A stretch of 64,000 bases of DNA from positions 177,145 through 241,144 of the forward strand of contig JADKJC010000005.1 in NCBI GenBank assembly GCA_016722465.1, given 5' to 3'. Below the pieces are notes generated by a model. That model made no database searches and was not told where the DNA came from. It saw nothing but the letters and a program-made list of their open reading frames with translations. Shown here in pieces: positions 21,216 through 32,787 of the stretch. Both the position numbers and the translations under genes were made by a program. Each line of letters begins with the position of its first letter. The stretch's first letter is position 1. The DNA comes from Chitinophagaceae bacterium. Lineage in GTDB: Bacteria > Bacteroidota > Bacteroidia > Chitinophagales > Chitinophagaceae.

Positions 21216-21768
21216 TTGCCCGGGAATTTAAAAAAGGTAATACAGAAAAAGTTGTTTCTTTCGACATTAAAGAAACCGCATTTAAGCAAAATTATAAATG
21301 CTGTATATTATCTTTTAGCTCTTGTGCAATAAAACTAGCGTTGCCGCAGTTTACTATAACACTTATTGTAATATATATTGAATTTGTAGCTGCCATTCCT
21401 GGCAGCTTTTTTTTACACACTGCTTTGCAGAAAACTGGCAAAATGAAATGATCTCTATTTATATGTGGCTGTATATTGGTCCCGGCAAAATGTCTGCCGA
21501 ACAATTCCATTCTAATTTATACCAGCGAAAAAAACTGGGAAAAACCTTTAGCTTATCGTTACTGGCAACCTTACCACTGGATATACTGATCGTGTACCTG
21601 CTGATGAAGGTTTGACAAAGTTGCAGTACTCCTCCGGAAATGATTCTATCGATGCATTAAACAGGAAAGCAGCCTACCATTGGTATGTGGCGCTCGAAAT
21701 AACTTTTCCTTAATCATGGCTTCACGTAAAGTTTATACCAGTAGTGTTTCTTTGTAAAACCTCTCCAA
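21216..21768. other. 550-bp region with terminator and a gene remnant
   Basis: After the terminator near 21400, the stretch at about 21600-21714 encodes a protein-like peptide (KLQYSSGNDSIDALNRK ... YHWYVALEITFP) ending in TAA, without an upstream start. It resembles the last strands of an outer-membrane barrel and is probably a decayed gene end. No other gene was seen. Confidence 0.45.
21388..21414 (+). terminator. Intrinsic terminator
   Basis: Stem AGCTGCC / GGCAGCT with a 6-nt loop followed by a run of T, about 170 nt after the stop of the T9SS gene at 21215. Confidence 0.75.
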
Positions 21769-22887
21769 ATGAAACTACTCATCCCTGTTATTTTCATCTT
21801 CATTATCAGCAGTACATCATTCGCCCAATCACCTGCTAAAAACATCGTTATCATCACAATCGATGGTACCCGCTGGCAGGAAATATTCAGAGGCGCAGAT
21901 TCCGCTTTGCTCCACAACAGCAGTTATGTTAAAGATACCAGCCTGATGCTTCAGCAATACTGGCACAGCGATGCCGGAGAAAGAAGGCGCAGGCTGCTGC
22001 CTTTTTTCTGGCAGGTGATCGCACAACAGGGGCAACTGCTTGGCAACCGTGAACTGGGGAATGATGTAAATGTTGCTAACCTTTATAAAATTTCCTATCC
22101 TGGTTACAGCGAAATATTTACCGGCTATGCAGACAAACTATTCATACCCAACCTTGCAATAAACAATCCCCGCAGTAATATTTTGCAATGGCTCAATAAC
22201 CAGCCGGGTTATCAGGGTAAAGTAGCGGCCTTTTGTTCATGGCGGGTATTCCCCTTTATTCTCGATGAAAAGAGTGGTCAGCTTCCAGTGAATGCCGGTT
22301 ATGAAGCGCTGGATGATGATGACAGCACCAGTATTCTAATCAATGAGGTGCAACATAATATGGATGATAAAAATAATACCCGCCATGACATGCTCACCTA
22401 TGAGTGTGCAAAGAACTACCTGCAGCAAAAACATCCCCGTGTAATGTATCTGGGCCTGGGAGAAACAGATGAATTTGCACATCATGGTGACTATGACACC
22501 TACCTGCAAAAGATTCACCAGGCGGATGCCATGATTGCCGAGCTTTGGTATTTTGTACAAACTGACCCTTTTTATAAAAACAATACAACATTCATCATTA
22601 CTACGGACCATGGGCGTGGCAGCAGGGTTGGCAACTGGAAATCGCATGGCTTTTGGATAAAAGGCTCCGGGCAAACATGGCTGGCCATGCTCGGCCCTGG
22701 GGTTGCAGCAGAAGGTGAAAGCAAGAGCAATCAGCAGGTATATCAAAAGCAGGTAGCCGCCACTGTTGCGGCACTGCTGGGTGTACAGTTTACTGCCAGG
22801 CACCACATCGGGCAACCTCTTGCAATTGTCCCTGTTAAAGAAAAAGAAGCAGCCTGTGAAATACCAGCCGTCATTGTAAGCAGGTAA
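21769..22887 (+). CDS. Secreted alkaline-phosphatase-superfamily phosphoesterase (372 aa)
   Basis: Signal peptide at residues 1-19. The metal-binding pattern of the superfamily is present: IITIDGTRWQEIF (first Asp and nucleophile Thr), YPGYSEIFTG, LGLGETDEFAHHGDYDTY and FIITTDHGRG. Length and motifs fit periplasmic nucleotide-pyrophosphatase or phosphodiesterase-like enzymes. The substrate is unknown. The ATG follows shortly after a remnant of another gene. Followed 24 nt later by a GtrA-like gene, perhaps co-transcribed. Confidence 0.82.
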   Translation: MKLLIPVIFIFIISSTSFAQSPAKNIVIITIDGTRWQEIFRGADSALLHNSSYVKDTSLMLQQYWHSDAGERRRRLLPFFWQVIAQQGQLLGNRELGNDVNVANLYKISYPGYSEIFTGYADKLFIPNLAINNPRSNILQWLNNQPGYQGKVAAFCSWRVFPFILDEKSGQLPVNAGYEALDDDDSTSILINEVQHNMDDKNNTRHDMLTYECAKNYLQQKHPRVMYLGLGETDEFAHHGDYDTYLQKIHQADAMIAELWYFVQTDPFYKNNTTFIITTDHGRGSRVGNWKSHGFWIKGSGQTWLAMLGPGVAAEGESKSNQQVYQKQVAATVAALLGVQFTARHHIGQPLAIVPVKEKEAACEIPAVIVSR

Positions 22888-22911
22888 TTACGAATACTTC
22901 TGAAACCAACC

Positions 22912-23283
22912 ATGCATACTTTTATCAAAACACAGGCAGCTTTAATCGCAGGCTCAATGGCAGACTTTCTGCTCACCTGGGTATTGGTATATATTTTTAA
23001 CTACTGGTATGTTGGTGGTAATATGGCAGGCAATATAAGCGGTGCTGCCGCACAATTCCTGTTATCAAAATATTGGGTGTTTACAAAAACAGGGCAAACG
23101 CCAACCAGGCAACTATTTAAATTTACATTGATGTGGATGGGCAATATACTGCTAAGCGCTCTAGGTGTTTACCTGCTGACTAACTATGCCCATCTGCATT
23201 ATATGACTTCTAAATTACTCGTTTCTGCATCGCTGGGTGTTAGCTATACTTACCTGGTGAGTAAAAGGCTGGTTTTTAATTGA
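22912..23283 (+). CDS. GtrA-like membrane protein (123 aa)
   Basis: Four TM helices with the GtrA pattern AQFLLSKYWVF after helix 2 and YLVSKRLVF at the C-terminus. GtrA proteins are linked to moving or modifying polyprenyl-phosphate sugars in the inner membrane. The length is typical for the family. The substrate is unknown and the partner glycosyltransferase may be elsewhere (compare 12610). Confidence 0.85.
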   Translation: MHTFIKTQAALIAGSMADFLLTWVLVYIFNYWYVGGNMAGNISGAAAQFLLSKYWVFTKTGQTPTRQLFKFTLMWMGNILLSALGVYLLTNYAHLHYMTSKLLVSASLGVSYTYLVSKRLVFN

Positions 23284-23910
23284 TTTGTCTGAAGCTAAAA
23301 AATGAATCCAAAAAGAATGAAAGGTTACTTTAAAAGCTGAGACTGAATCACTCACTCTCAACCAGGTTAATTATTAAGGATAAAGAAAAAGTGCCCGGAT
23401 TTTTTCGCAGGACGAGAATGAAAAGGGTTCCATTTATGCAAGCCTTTATAAAAAGTAACACTATCTGGAATTAAAGATAGCATCCACAAAGAAGGTTGTT
23501 ACTAACGGATAGTTCATCCATGCATCAAGCCTGAACCTAAGACAATAAAAAGTTTATAATGAGAGTCAGGTATTGAGTTCAGGCGAAAACGGTTGGCATA
23601 TCAATAATTTTTGTTTGAAGAATGGCTTTAATTCTATATTTTTTTATATTGTGGTACAAGCCATGGCTATACTCCAAACTAACGTCCCACCCTGCTTGAA
23701 CCAAAATATCCGTTGCCTGCAACAAGCTCGGCGGTAGCTTCCGTGCAAGTTCTCAAAGTAGCAGGGACTGAGAAGAGGTCAACCTCAACTTTCCCAGCCT
23801 TGTAATTTCCGGGTTCTATAAAACCCTGTGTTAATCTATCATGGTAATAAATTTCACTCAACCAGGAATCAGTACCTTTATGTAACCGATTTAAACACTT
23901 TGGACTGTCA
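23284..23910. other. 630-bp region without a convincing gene
   Basis: No ORF with a recognisable product. On the minus strand a protein-like stretch at about 23680-23890 (WLSEIYYHDRLTQGFIEPG) overlaps the start of the next gene and may be a decayed gene. No terminator was identified. Confidence 0.4.
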
Positions 23911-24558
23911 ATGAAGCATCCTGTTCTACCATCTGAAGATTTTACCCTGAAGCAGGAAACAGTCCACAGTATCATTCATGCATTTGGCATCCTATTCGGC
24001 CTTACTGCCATTCCCGTTCTTACAGCTCTGGCCGCAAAAAACGCCAATATCCCCGGCATAGTTGGTGCAAGTATTTATGGCTTCAGTTTTTTAATGCTGT
24101 TCAGTTTTTCCACCCTGTACCATGGTTTTCAGCAACCCCATGTAAAACGTGTGCTGGAGAAATTCGACCACATCAGTATTTATTTTTTAATTGCCGGCAC
24201 TTATACGCCATTCCTCCTCATTTACCTCAACAATGCTTTTGGTATCACATTACTTTCAGTACTATGGGGCTTAACTATACTGGGCATTGTATTCAAGATG
24301 TTTTTCACCGGGCGGTTCAATATACTTTCTGTTATCGTCTATCTTTTAATGGGATGGATATTGTTTGTTGGTGGCAAACGTTTTTTTACTACTCTCCCCT
24401 TGGAAGTAATACTCTTTTTGATCATAGGTGGAGGCTTGTATACAATTGGCGTATTTTTTTACCTATGGAAAGGATTTGAGTGGCATCATGCTGTATGGCA
24501 TTTTTTTGTATTGATAGCGGCCATCTGTCATTATGTGGCTGTGCTGATAGCTGTTTAA
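23911..24558 (+). CDS. Hemolysin III / PAQR-like family membrane protein (215 aa)
   Basis: Seven TM helices. Family motifs: ETVHSIIHAFGILFG near the N-terminus, FSTLYHGF, FDHISIYFLIAGTYTPF and the C-terminal WHHAVWHFFVLIAAICHY, whose His residues form the metal site. HlyIII and PAQR proteins are inner-membrane proteins, possibly zinc-dependent hydrolases. A role in hemolysis is not implied. Stands alone. Confidence 0.88.
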   Translation: MKHPVLPSEDFTLKQETVHSIIHAFGILFGLTAIPVLTALAAKNANIPGIVGASIYGFSFLMLFSFSTLYHGFQQPHVKRVLEKFDHISIYFLIAGTYTPFLLIYLNNAFGITLLSVLWGLTILGIVFKMFFTGRFNILSVIVYLLMGWILFVGGKRFFTTLPLEVILFLIIGGGLYTIGVFFYLWKGFEWHHAVWHFFVLIAAICHYVAVLIAV

Positions 24559-24908
24559 TCCTGCCTTGCCATTATCAATCAATAATGTCGCCCCGGCTAC
24601 GTCGGCTGCTCAATAATGCCAGGCAGTTCACCCACTGTTAAACTGCTTTACATGGCAGGATTTGTTCTGTCTAAAACTTCCGTTAACTATATATAAAGCA
24701 AAACCGTAGATGCCAATTACAGGCCCCCTTCTTTCTTTTTATACTTATTGAACTAAGCACTAAACCTACCCTGGTTTATTACTAAACACTACCCATAGCT
24801 GGGAAGATAGGATACCGATTTCCTGGGCGGTTAGCTTAGTAGAACTAAAGGATAGGAAAGCTATTGATAAAATACAGAACAAGCAATACTCATAGTTTAT
24901 ACCTATAT

Positions 24909-24927
24909 ATTTATAAGATATATAAAT
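24909..24927. promoter_or_regulatory. Inverted repeat upstream of katG, possible PerR/Fur-type operator
   Basis: ATTTATA - 5 nt - TATAAAT, 60 nt before katG. The AT-rich 7-5-7 palindrome loosely resembles peroxide-regulator operators (TTATAATnATTATAA). Regulation by PerR or OxyR is inferred. The rest of 24559-24986 holds no gene. Confidence 0.3.
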
Positions 24928-24950
24928 AATGATTATCCTTAACATCGTTG

Positions 24951-24958
24951 TAAATTTG
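24951..24958 (+). promoter_or_regulatory. Candidate -7 box of katG (TAAATTTG)
   Basis: Matches TAnnTTTG, 29 nt before the katG ATG. The -33 element is not obvious. Confidence 0.45.
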
Positions 24959-24959
24959 A

Positions 24960-27227
<2,268 letters not shown>

Positions 27228-27246
27228 TTGCGGCGCTGTGTTATGT

Positions 27247-27286
27247 AATTAAAAAGGTGGTCTGTTGCCAGGCCACCTTTTTAATT
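27247..27286 (+). terminator. katG terminator
   Basis: 14-bp perfect stem AATTAAAAAGGTGG / CCACCTTTTTAATT, 20 nt after the katG stop. The symmetric A/T tails make it bidirectional. Confidence 0.9.
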
Positions 27287-27364
27287 AATTTAACGAACAG
27301 ATACCCCTGTATGAGTATTGGTTTGAACAAGTGAAAAATTAAACTACTATCGGCCAGAAGCCGA

Positions 27365-27795
27365 CTAAAGACCCTCGGCTACAGTGAACTCTTCATCACT
27401 TTGATTATTATCTTGGCTTTTGATATACTCCAATATAACTTCATCGGTGATGTTGTCTGACGTGGCCACAAAATAACCTCGAACCTACAAATTACGACCC
27501 CAAAATTCTTTGCTCAATGACTTGTTTTCCATCAGTAGCTTATATGAACTCTTTCCTTTTAAGTATTGTACCAACTTACTTATGGCCAAATGTGGTGGAA
27601 CCGATACAAACAAATGGACATGATCCCGTGACACATGGCCCTTCAAAATCTCAACTTCATGTTCCTTGTAAATTCCATGTAACAGTTCCCGAACACGCTT
27701 TGCTACAACTCCACTTAGCACTTTCTTACGATACTTCGTGATCAATACAATATGATACTTACAGTGATAAGTACTGTGAGATGTTTACGATAATT
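27365..27795 (-). pseudogene. tnpA: IS200/IS605-family TnpA (Y1 HUH transposase), inactivated
   Basis: Reads HCKYHIVLITKYRKKVL, then the HUH motif DHVHLFVSVPPH, then LVQYLKGKSSYKLL and FWGRNL, all typical of IS200 TnpA. A TAG at 27485-27487 replaces the Trp codon usual in this position, after which the frame continues (VRGYFVATSDNITDEVILEYI) to 27365. The 5' end is also out of frame: QNYRK is not in phase with STYHC. With at least two lesions it cannot make an active transposase. The sequence near 27820-27840 (GGCGAGGAATTTCCCCC) may be one end of the element. It lies between katG and the first cassette site. Confidence 0.85.
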
Positions 27796-27880
27796 TTGCA
27801 CCTCACAAAGATTTTAAACTAAAGGCGAGGAATTTCCCCCAGAAGCAGACATTAATTCTGTTCGTGGAATATGGGGAATT

Positions 27881-28080
27881 GCCACTAACGGCCAGGGCTT
27901 GTTGCAGGTGTGGAATTAGAATTCCGTCCGCCCATAACCGCTGATGATTGAAATTATTTGTTGAAGTTAAAATTTAAAGCTGAGAGTTGACCGTCCAGCC
28001 CGAACTGAAATTGATTAGCGATTTACCGCTGATTGTACTTCCCTACAGCCACACTTGCGTTCAAACCCCATGTTAGTGGC
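27881..28080 (-). repeat. attC-like site S1 (array end)
   Basis: 200 bp. Left end GCCACTAAC, right end GTTAGTGGC: one of only two sites whose own two ends are exactly complementary (the other is S19). Inner stem GGGCTTG / CAAACCC and GGTGTGG / CCACACTT. It is the last site of the array on the katG side. Confidence 0.88.
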
Positions 28081-28086
28081 TGCCGT

Positions 28087-29055
28087 TTATTCTATTGTTA
28101 TCATTCTTTTCGCTTTTTTATTCCAAAGTATTATTCTTTGTTCCATACTTGATGTAATAATTCTGTTTCCTTTTTCATTCCAAGAAACTCCCCATAAATA
28201 GTCTTTTGAATCACCTTCTGAAATAAGGTTTCCCTTTGTGTCCCAAATTCTTAATGCGTCGCTTGCTGATGCAAGTCTATCTCCTTTTAGATTCCAAGTC
28301 AAATTCCTATACTCGCCCTTACTAATATCAATTGATTTTATAAGTTCGCCTTGTTCGTTCCAATATTGAAGTAATGATTTGTCTTTTTCGTCTCCGTAAT
28401 CACCTGTCACAAAAAAATCCCCTGATTTGTGCCAGGCAATACTTAACAACATAACATCTTCGGGTCTATGTTTGATTGATTTTATTAAATTGCCATTAAT
28501 GTCTAAAAAGCGTATTTTGTCAGTAACTGTTGTGAGGATATTTTTTTTGGGATGCCAAGCAATAGCAGTTATACCTTTAGTTGAATTAATTTGATTAACA
28601 AATTTCCTAATCAATTCACCTTTTGTGTTATAGATCAAGACCAGACCATCATTGTCAGCAATGGCTAAATATTCACCTGTGTAATTCCAGTCAACGCCTC
28701 TTGCTCCTTCTGTCGAAATTTCGTTTAATCTAATTTTTTCATTCGTTTCTAAATTGAGAATAAATGATTTTTCGTCAGACATTTGTGTTGTTACAGCAAC
28801 AATATTCATTGAAGGATGCCACTTTATACGTGTAATTGTGTTCTTTACTGGGAATGAATTGTATATTTCCAGATTTCCTTCTTTGTAAATTTTTAAAGTG
28901 TCAACATTACCCCCAATTGCAATATACTTTCCATTAGGACTCCAATCTGTTGTCCAAAGAATTTCCTTCGTCAATGTATTTTGTCCAAAAATCTGATTAG
29001 ATAAAACAATAATCAAAAAATTTAGGGTAGCTAATATTTTAATTCTTTTTGTCAT
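28087..29055 (-). CDS. Secreted WD40-like beta-propeller protein (322 aa), cassette C1
   Basis: Signal peptide at residues 1-24, then six to seven repeats of about 42 residues with W/S-P-x-GxxIA and LRIWDTKGN patterns (WSPNGKYIAIGG, WHPKKNILTTVTD, WNEKGNRIITSS). Probably a periplasmic or exported protein-interaction scaffold. No enzyme domain. It fills the cassette nearly end to end: the stop is 7 nt from S1 and the start 24 nt from S2. Confidence 0.8.
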   Translation of the reverse strand: MTKRIKILATLNFLIIVLSNQIFGQNTLTKEILWTTDWSPNGKYIAIGGNVDTLKIYKEGNLEIYNSFPVKNTITRIKWHPSMNIVAVTTQMSDEKSFILNLETNEKIRLNEISTEGARGVDWNYTGEYLAIADNDGLVLIYNTKGELIRKFVNQINSTKGITAIAWHPKKNILTTVTDKIRFLDINGNLIKSIKHRPEDVMLLSIAWHKSGDFFVTGDYGDEKDKSLLQYWNEQGELIKSIDISKGEYRNLTWNLKGDRLASASDALRIWDTKGNLISEGDSKDYLWGVSWNEKGNRIITSSMEQRIILWNKKAKRMITIE

Positions 29056-29078
29056 TTTGTACGCTGTCTTTTAGGATT

Positions 29079-29229
29079 ACCGCTAACGAACAGGTATTGC
29101 TGCAGGTGGGATATTTTATAATGTCCTGCCCCAGAACTAAAGCTGATTGATAAATTCTGTTGAAGTTAATGCCTAAAGCCAAATTACTAACGTCCTGCCC
29201 CGCTTGCCAGCAATACCCATGTTAGCAGC
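29079..29229 (-). repeat. attC-like site S2 (short form)
   Basis: 151 bp, lacking about 50 bp of the centre. Left ACCGCTAAC, right GTTAGCAGC. Stem GGTATTGC / GCAATACC. The arm match across C1 is weak (7 of 9). Confidence 0.88.
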
Positions 29230-29240
29230 TATTTTTCTTT

Positions 29241-30509
29241 CTACTTCAGTTTTTTAAAAATGAGTAGTCCAATTATAGTAAATATTATTGCTCCTCCAAT
29301 GATAAATATTTTCTTTTTCAACCTATTACCCTTGTCGTATTTTTCGTTCATTAACTTGTTAGCCTTTAAATAGATAAAATTATTTTCATAGTCAATAATA
29401 ACATTAAATCTTTTCAATACGTCATTCCCAATGATTAACCTGTCATAAGGTTGTTTATCATTTGGGTTTTGTAAATCTATGGGAACGTCTTTTAATTCAT
29501 AATCTCCAATAAATAGTTTAGGTACGATAACCATTGCTGTTTTTCCATTAGTTGAGTTGCTTCTATGCCCAACTACTTTCATTGTTCCATACAAACTGTT
29601 GGTTTTCGCAAATTCATTGTCTACTAATAAACAGTTGTCGAAACCATTGTCGAACATAAACCAATTTTTAGCTTTGGTGCTACCGTTGTCAATTATAACT
29701 GGAATGTATGGAACTCCATCTCTAATTTGCATTTCAACTTTTATATAATCTTTGCTAATCGTCGGAAGTGTTTTGTGTATTACAATAATATTGTTGTCGT
29801 AATTCAATTCTATTATCTTGTCTTGTAAGATGCTGTTTCCTATAATGCCTTTACAGCCCCAGTTTGTATATTTTGTGGAAAACATACCCACACTATCCCA
29901 AATTAAATTTCCTATTTGGATTTGATTGTTTTTACTTGCTTTTACAGTTTCTGTCCCTTTTAGACTGCCCATTTCTGCTGTTCCGGCCCAAATTATTTTA
30001 CAATTATCAGCCATACTTTCTTTTATAATACAAGATGTTGTACCCAAATCAAATTGAAAATTAGTTAGCTCGTTGTTGTTAATTTTGGCTTTGATGTAAG
30101 TTTTATTGTCCAACCCAAGTGAAAAAGGAATCGTATCTACAGTAGTGATGCAATCATTGCAAGCTTTACGATAGTCTATTACTTTTGCTGGAATTGTGGT
30201 TACTCTGGTAAGGCAACTGTCTTTTCCGTTTAATAGAATTATAAAATCGTGTGTTTCATTAAACTTGATGTCAAATGAAATAGTATCTAAATCTGTGTAA
30301 AAAGTTACCTTGTGAGGTTTCTTTGGATTTTCAACTTCATAAAAGTCAGGTTTTTTTTCTGGCATTATAAACCAATAGCCTTTTCTATAGTGCTCTCCAT
30401 CTAAAACACTCACATTTTTTGAGTTAGCTCTGATAATTGGTACTTGACTTTGTGCAAAAACTATTTGTGCAACAAAAAGAAGCGCAAAGAATATTTGAAT
30501 TCTTGTCAT
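29241..30509 (-). CDS. Exported retropepsin-like aspartyl-protease-fold protein with C-terminal TM (422 aa), cassette C2
   Basis: Signal peptide (residues 1-19), a beta-rich N-terminal part, then two pepsin-like lobes. The usual D-T/S-G sites read FDLGTTS and FDNGFDN, so the catalytic triads are altered. A TM helix (IFIIGGAIIFTIIGLLIF) and a basic tail close it. It is a clear paralogue of 43453-44760 in cassette C7, which keeps DSG and DTG. Possibly a non-catalytic or weakened protease. Upstream, 30510-30704 holds no gene and no site, and an IS3 element follows. Confidence 0.75.
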   Translation of the reverse strand: MTRIQIFFALLFVAQIVFAQSQVPIIRANSKNVSVLDGEHYRKGYWFIMPEKKPDFYEVENPKKPHKVTFYTDLDTISFDIKFNETHDFIILLNGKDSCLTRVTTIPAKVIDYRKACNDCITTVDTIPFSLGLDNKTYIKAKINNNELTNFQFDLGTTSCIIKESMADNCKIIWAGTAEMGSLKGTETVKASKNNQIQIGNLIWDSVGMFSTKYTNWGCKGIIGNSILQDKIIELNYDNNIIVIHKTLPTISKDYIKVEMQIRDGVPYIPVIIDNGSTKAKNWFMFDNGFDNCLLVDNEFAKTNSLYGTMKVVGHRSNSTNGKTAMVIVPKLFIGDYELKDVPIDLQNPNDKQPYDRLIIGNDVLKRFNVIIDYENNFIYLKANKLMNEKYDKGNRLKKKIFIIGGAIIFTIIGLLIFKKLK

Positions 30510-30724
30510 AGAATATTGTTTGTCAAAATTGAGTCAATTTTTAATAATGTAGTTTGCCCGTATGCAGTTACTGTAAGTAAAAAAACAGGCAAAGTAAATT
30601 TTGTTTTAGATATAACATTCGTTTTTTTGCTTAGTTTTCATTTAACTCTTTCATATATCAACGATGAAAAAGTCCTAATCCCAATCCTTATACACTCTTC
30701 ATCAACCATAAAATTGGGAGTTAA

Positions 30725-31603
30725 CTACCCCCATTTATCGATCAACTCTAAAGTAGAATTTTCAGGCATTGTTTGATACTTTATAATTACTTCATCCGGT
30801 GTCTTTCCGTTAAGAGAACTATGTGGCCTGAAGCAATTGTATTCCTTTCTCCAGGGTTCAATTTTATCAACGGCATCATCCTGTGATAAGAACCATGTTG
30901 TATTCAAACACTCATCCCTAAAGCTGCCGCTAAAAGATTCTATGAACGGCTTGTCTGTTTGTTTTCCTGGTCTTGAGAAATCTAAAGTTACATGATTTGT
31001 TTGTGCCCATCGGTCAAAATCCTTGCTGGTAAATTAACTGCCGTTATCTACTTGTATTCGTTTGGGTACAATACCGTATTGCATTTTTAATGATTCCATT
31101 ACTTCTGCTACGTTGATTCCTTTGAATGTGCTTTTCACATTTATTGCATAACAATAACGACTAAAATTATCGACTATAGTTAACGCCCTTAGTTTCCTGC
31201 CGTTATACAGCTGATCATGTACAAAATCCATGGACCAGCATTCGTTTAAATTTGAGACCTCCGGACGTTCCAGGCGATAAGCCGCAGCTTTTGAGCGGTG
31301 CGGTCTTTTGTTTCTCAGGTTGAGTCCTTCCTCACGATAGATGCGACGTACACGCTTGTGATTGGCCGGCCATCCCTCCTGCCGCAGAAGCGTGTAAATA
31401 CGCTCGGATCCATACCGTACCCTTGAAACTACAATCCCTTTTATCCGCTCTCTTAAAGGCTCTTCATCCCGTCTAGTCGACTGGTATCTTAGTGCCGCCC
31501 GTCCAATCATTATCACCATGCAGGAACGCCTGGCCGATACCTTGTAATTTTCAATTAAGTTTAACGCAAGGGATCTAAGCAGCCGAAGCTTCAGGCATTT
31601 TTT
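30725..31603 (-). pseudogene. IS3-family OrfB (DDE integrase), nonsense mutant
   Basis: Reached by a -1 shift at the A9 run near 31597-31605. HTH_21-like region (RYGSERIYTLLRQEGW), then the rve core: WSMDFVHD (first D), IVDNFSRY, QVDNGS (second D) and the downstream FIESFSGSFRDE region with the catalytic E. The codon after DNGS is TAA (31034-31036) where DNGSEF is usual. The frame then continues to 30725, so a single substitution killed the transposase. Confidence 0.88.
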
Positions 31604-31863
31604 TTTAACACATCCTGCAGCATTTGTTTGTCAAGACTAAGATCAGCAACGATTTGCTTCAGCCGGTTGTTTTCTTCTTCAAGTTGCTTTAGTTTTCGCA
31701 ATTCACTTACACCCAGAGTTCCATATTTTTTCTTCCAGTTGTAAAATGTTGCATCACTGATACCCAGCTTACGGCAGACTTCTTCTACCTTAACGCCGTT
31801 GTCTGCCTGGCGCAACGCAAATACAATTTGTGCTTCTGTGAATTTTGTCTTTTTCATACGCAA
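31591..31863 (-). CDS. IS3-family OrfA (helix-turn-helix), 90 aa
   Basis: FTEAQIVFALRQADNGVKVEEV followed by CRKLGISDATFYNWKKKYG is the HTH of IS407-type OrfA, followed by a leucine-zipper region (LKQLEEENNRLKQIVADL). It ends at the A9 slippery run for production of OrfAB. Confidence 0.92.
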   Translation of the reverse strand: MRMKKTKFTEAQIVFALRQADNGVKVEEVCRKLGISDATFYNWKKKYGTLGVSELRKLKQLEEENNRLKQIVADLSLDKQMLQDVLKKNA

Positions 31864-31979
31864 TTTTCATTTTTTAAGTTATGAATAATTGCCCAATTTT
31901 TCTATTTTAGAATGGATCGGTTTTTTGGGAGGAGATCATTTACTTTCGAAAACTTGCTTCAACTAAGAGCAAAGCCGAA

Positions 31980-32471
31980 TTAATTGTCCGGCTCACCTGG
32001 ATAAGTTCCTTCGTTTAGTGTCAAAGGCATCGTTGTCTGATGATTGTTATAATTTGTTATTATACTTAATGGCAAGGGCTGATTTGTTGAAACTTTAAAC
32101 TTTGCTATCCATTGTAATCCTATTTGCTTGCAATATATTTTCTTGGCAATGCCTTTGTCAGAAAAGCCAATATAGATTACGGCATGCCTTAGTCTAAGTC
32201 TCCCTTTATTATTTCCAATGCCATCCTATTGTTGCAATTGAACTCGAATAATATACTTGTGAACGCTGTCATGTGTTGTACTCACTCTTTCGACACTATA
32301 AGACCAATAACATTTTGCATTAGGGAATGTTTTGACTGATTCTGGTACAGGAACTTCTTGAGCAATTACATGGTTAGAAACAAACAATAACCCGACTAAG
32401 AACATAAGAAGTACTTTCAGTTGTTTTCTTCTTCGGCTTTGGATTACTCTCACTATATTCTGTCTAACCAT
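31980..32471 (-). pseudogene. Small exported protein with internal stop, C2
   Basis: Starts MVRQNIVRVIQSRRRKQ, with an internal hydrophobic stretch (LLMFLVGLLFVSNHVIAQ) that looks like a signal sequence. A TAG at 32226-32228 interrupts it, but the frame continues for 81 codons (IGNNKGRLRLRHAVIYIGF ... YPGEPDN) to TAA at 31980-31982. Family unknown. One nonsense change separates it from an intact 163-aa gene. Confidence 0.6.
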
Positions 32472-32498
32472 AAAATTTGTAGAGTGTCATTGCAAATT

Positions 32499-32700
32499 GC
32501 CACCAACGAACAGGGCTTAGCGAAGTACGGGTATTAGTATTCCGTCTGCCCATAACCGCTGCCGATTGAAAATATTTTGTTGAAGTTAAGAATAAAATGT
32601 TCAGCGTTGCTTGTCATGCCCGAACCGAAATTGAAAGATGATTTACTGCTAATTGCACTTCCGTCCAGCCACACTTGCGTTCAACCCCACTGTTATAGGC
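32499..32700 (-). repeat. attC-like site S3
   Basis: 202 bp. Left GCCACCAAC, right GTTATAGGC. The left end does not match the right end of S2, unlike every other pair, which fits a lost site inside C2. Confidence 0.9.
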
Positions 32701-32787
32701 TGGCGTTCTTGCTTGTCATGAGTTACAATAACTTTTACAAATCCGCTTTTGTCAGTATGGAATACTATTTTGTGCTATTGAATAGTT

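Larger units (their letters stand above)
30705..31910 (-). mobile_element. IS3-family element (IS407 group), inactive
   Basis: OrfA and OrfB arranged as in IS407, with a slippery A9 at the orfA end. Imperfect inverted ends contain AAAATTGGG (left, near 30710) and CCCAATTTTT (right, near 31895). I could not define the exact ends or a target duplication. OrfB carries a stop. The element sits in C2, the only interval whose two cassette ends do not match, so its arrival probably went with loss of a site. Confidence 0.8.

Noticed and set aside
23679..23975. 98-aa minus-strand gene
   Set aside because: It overlaps the start of the HlyIII-like gene on the other strand and shows no known domain. Possibly an old remnant only.
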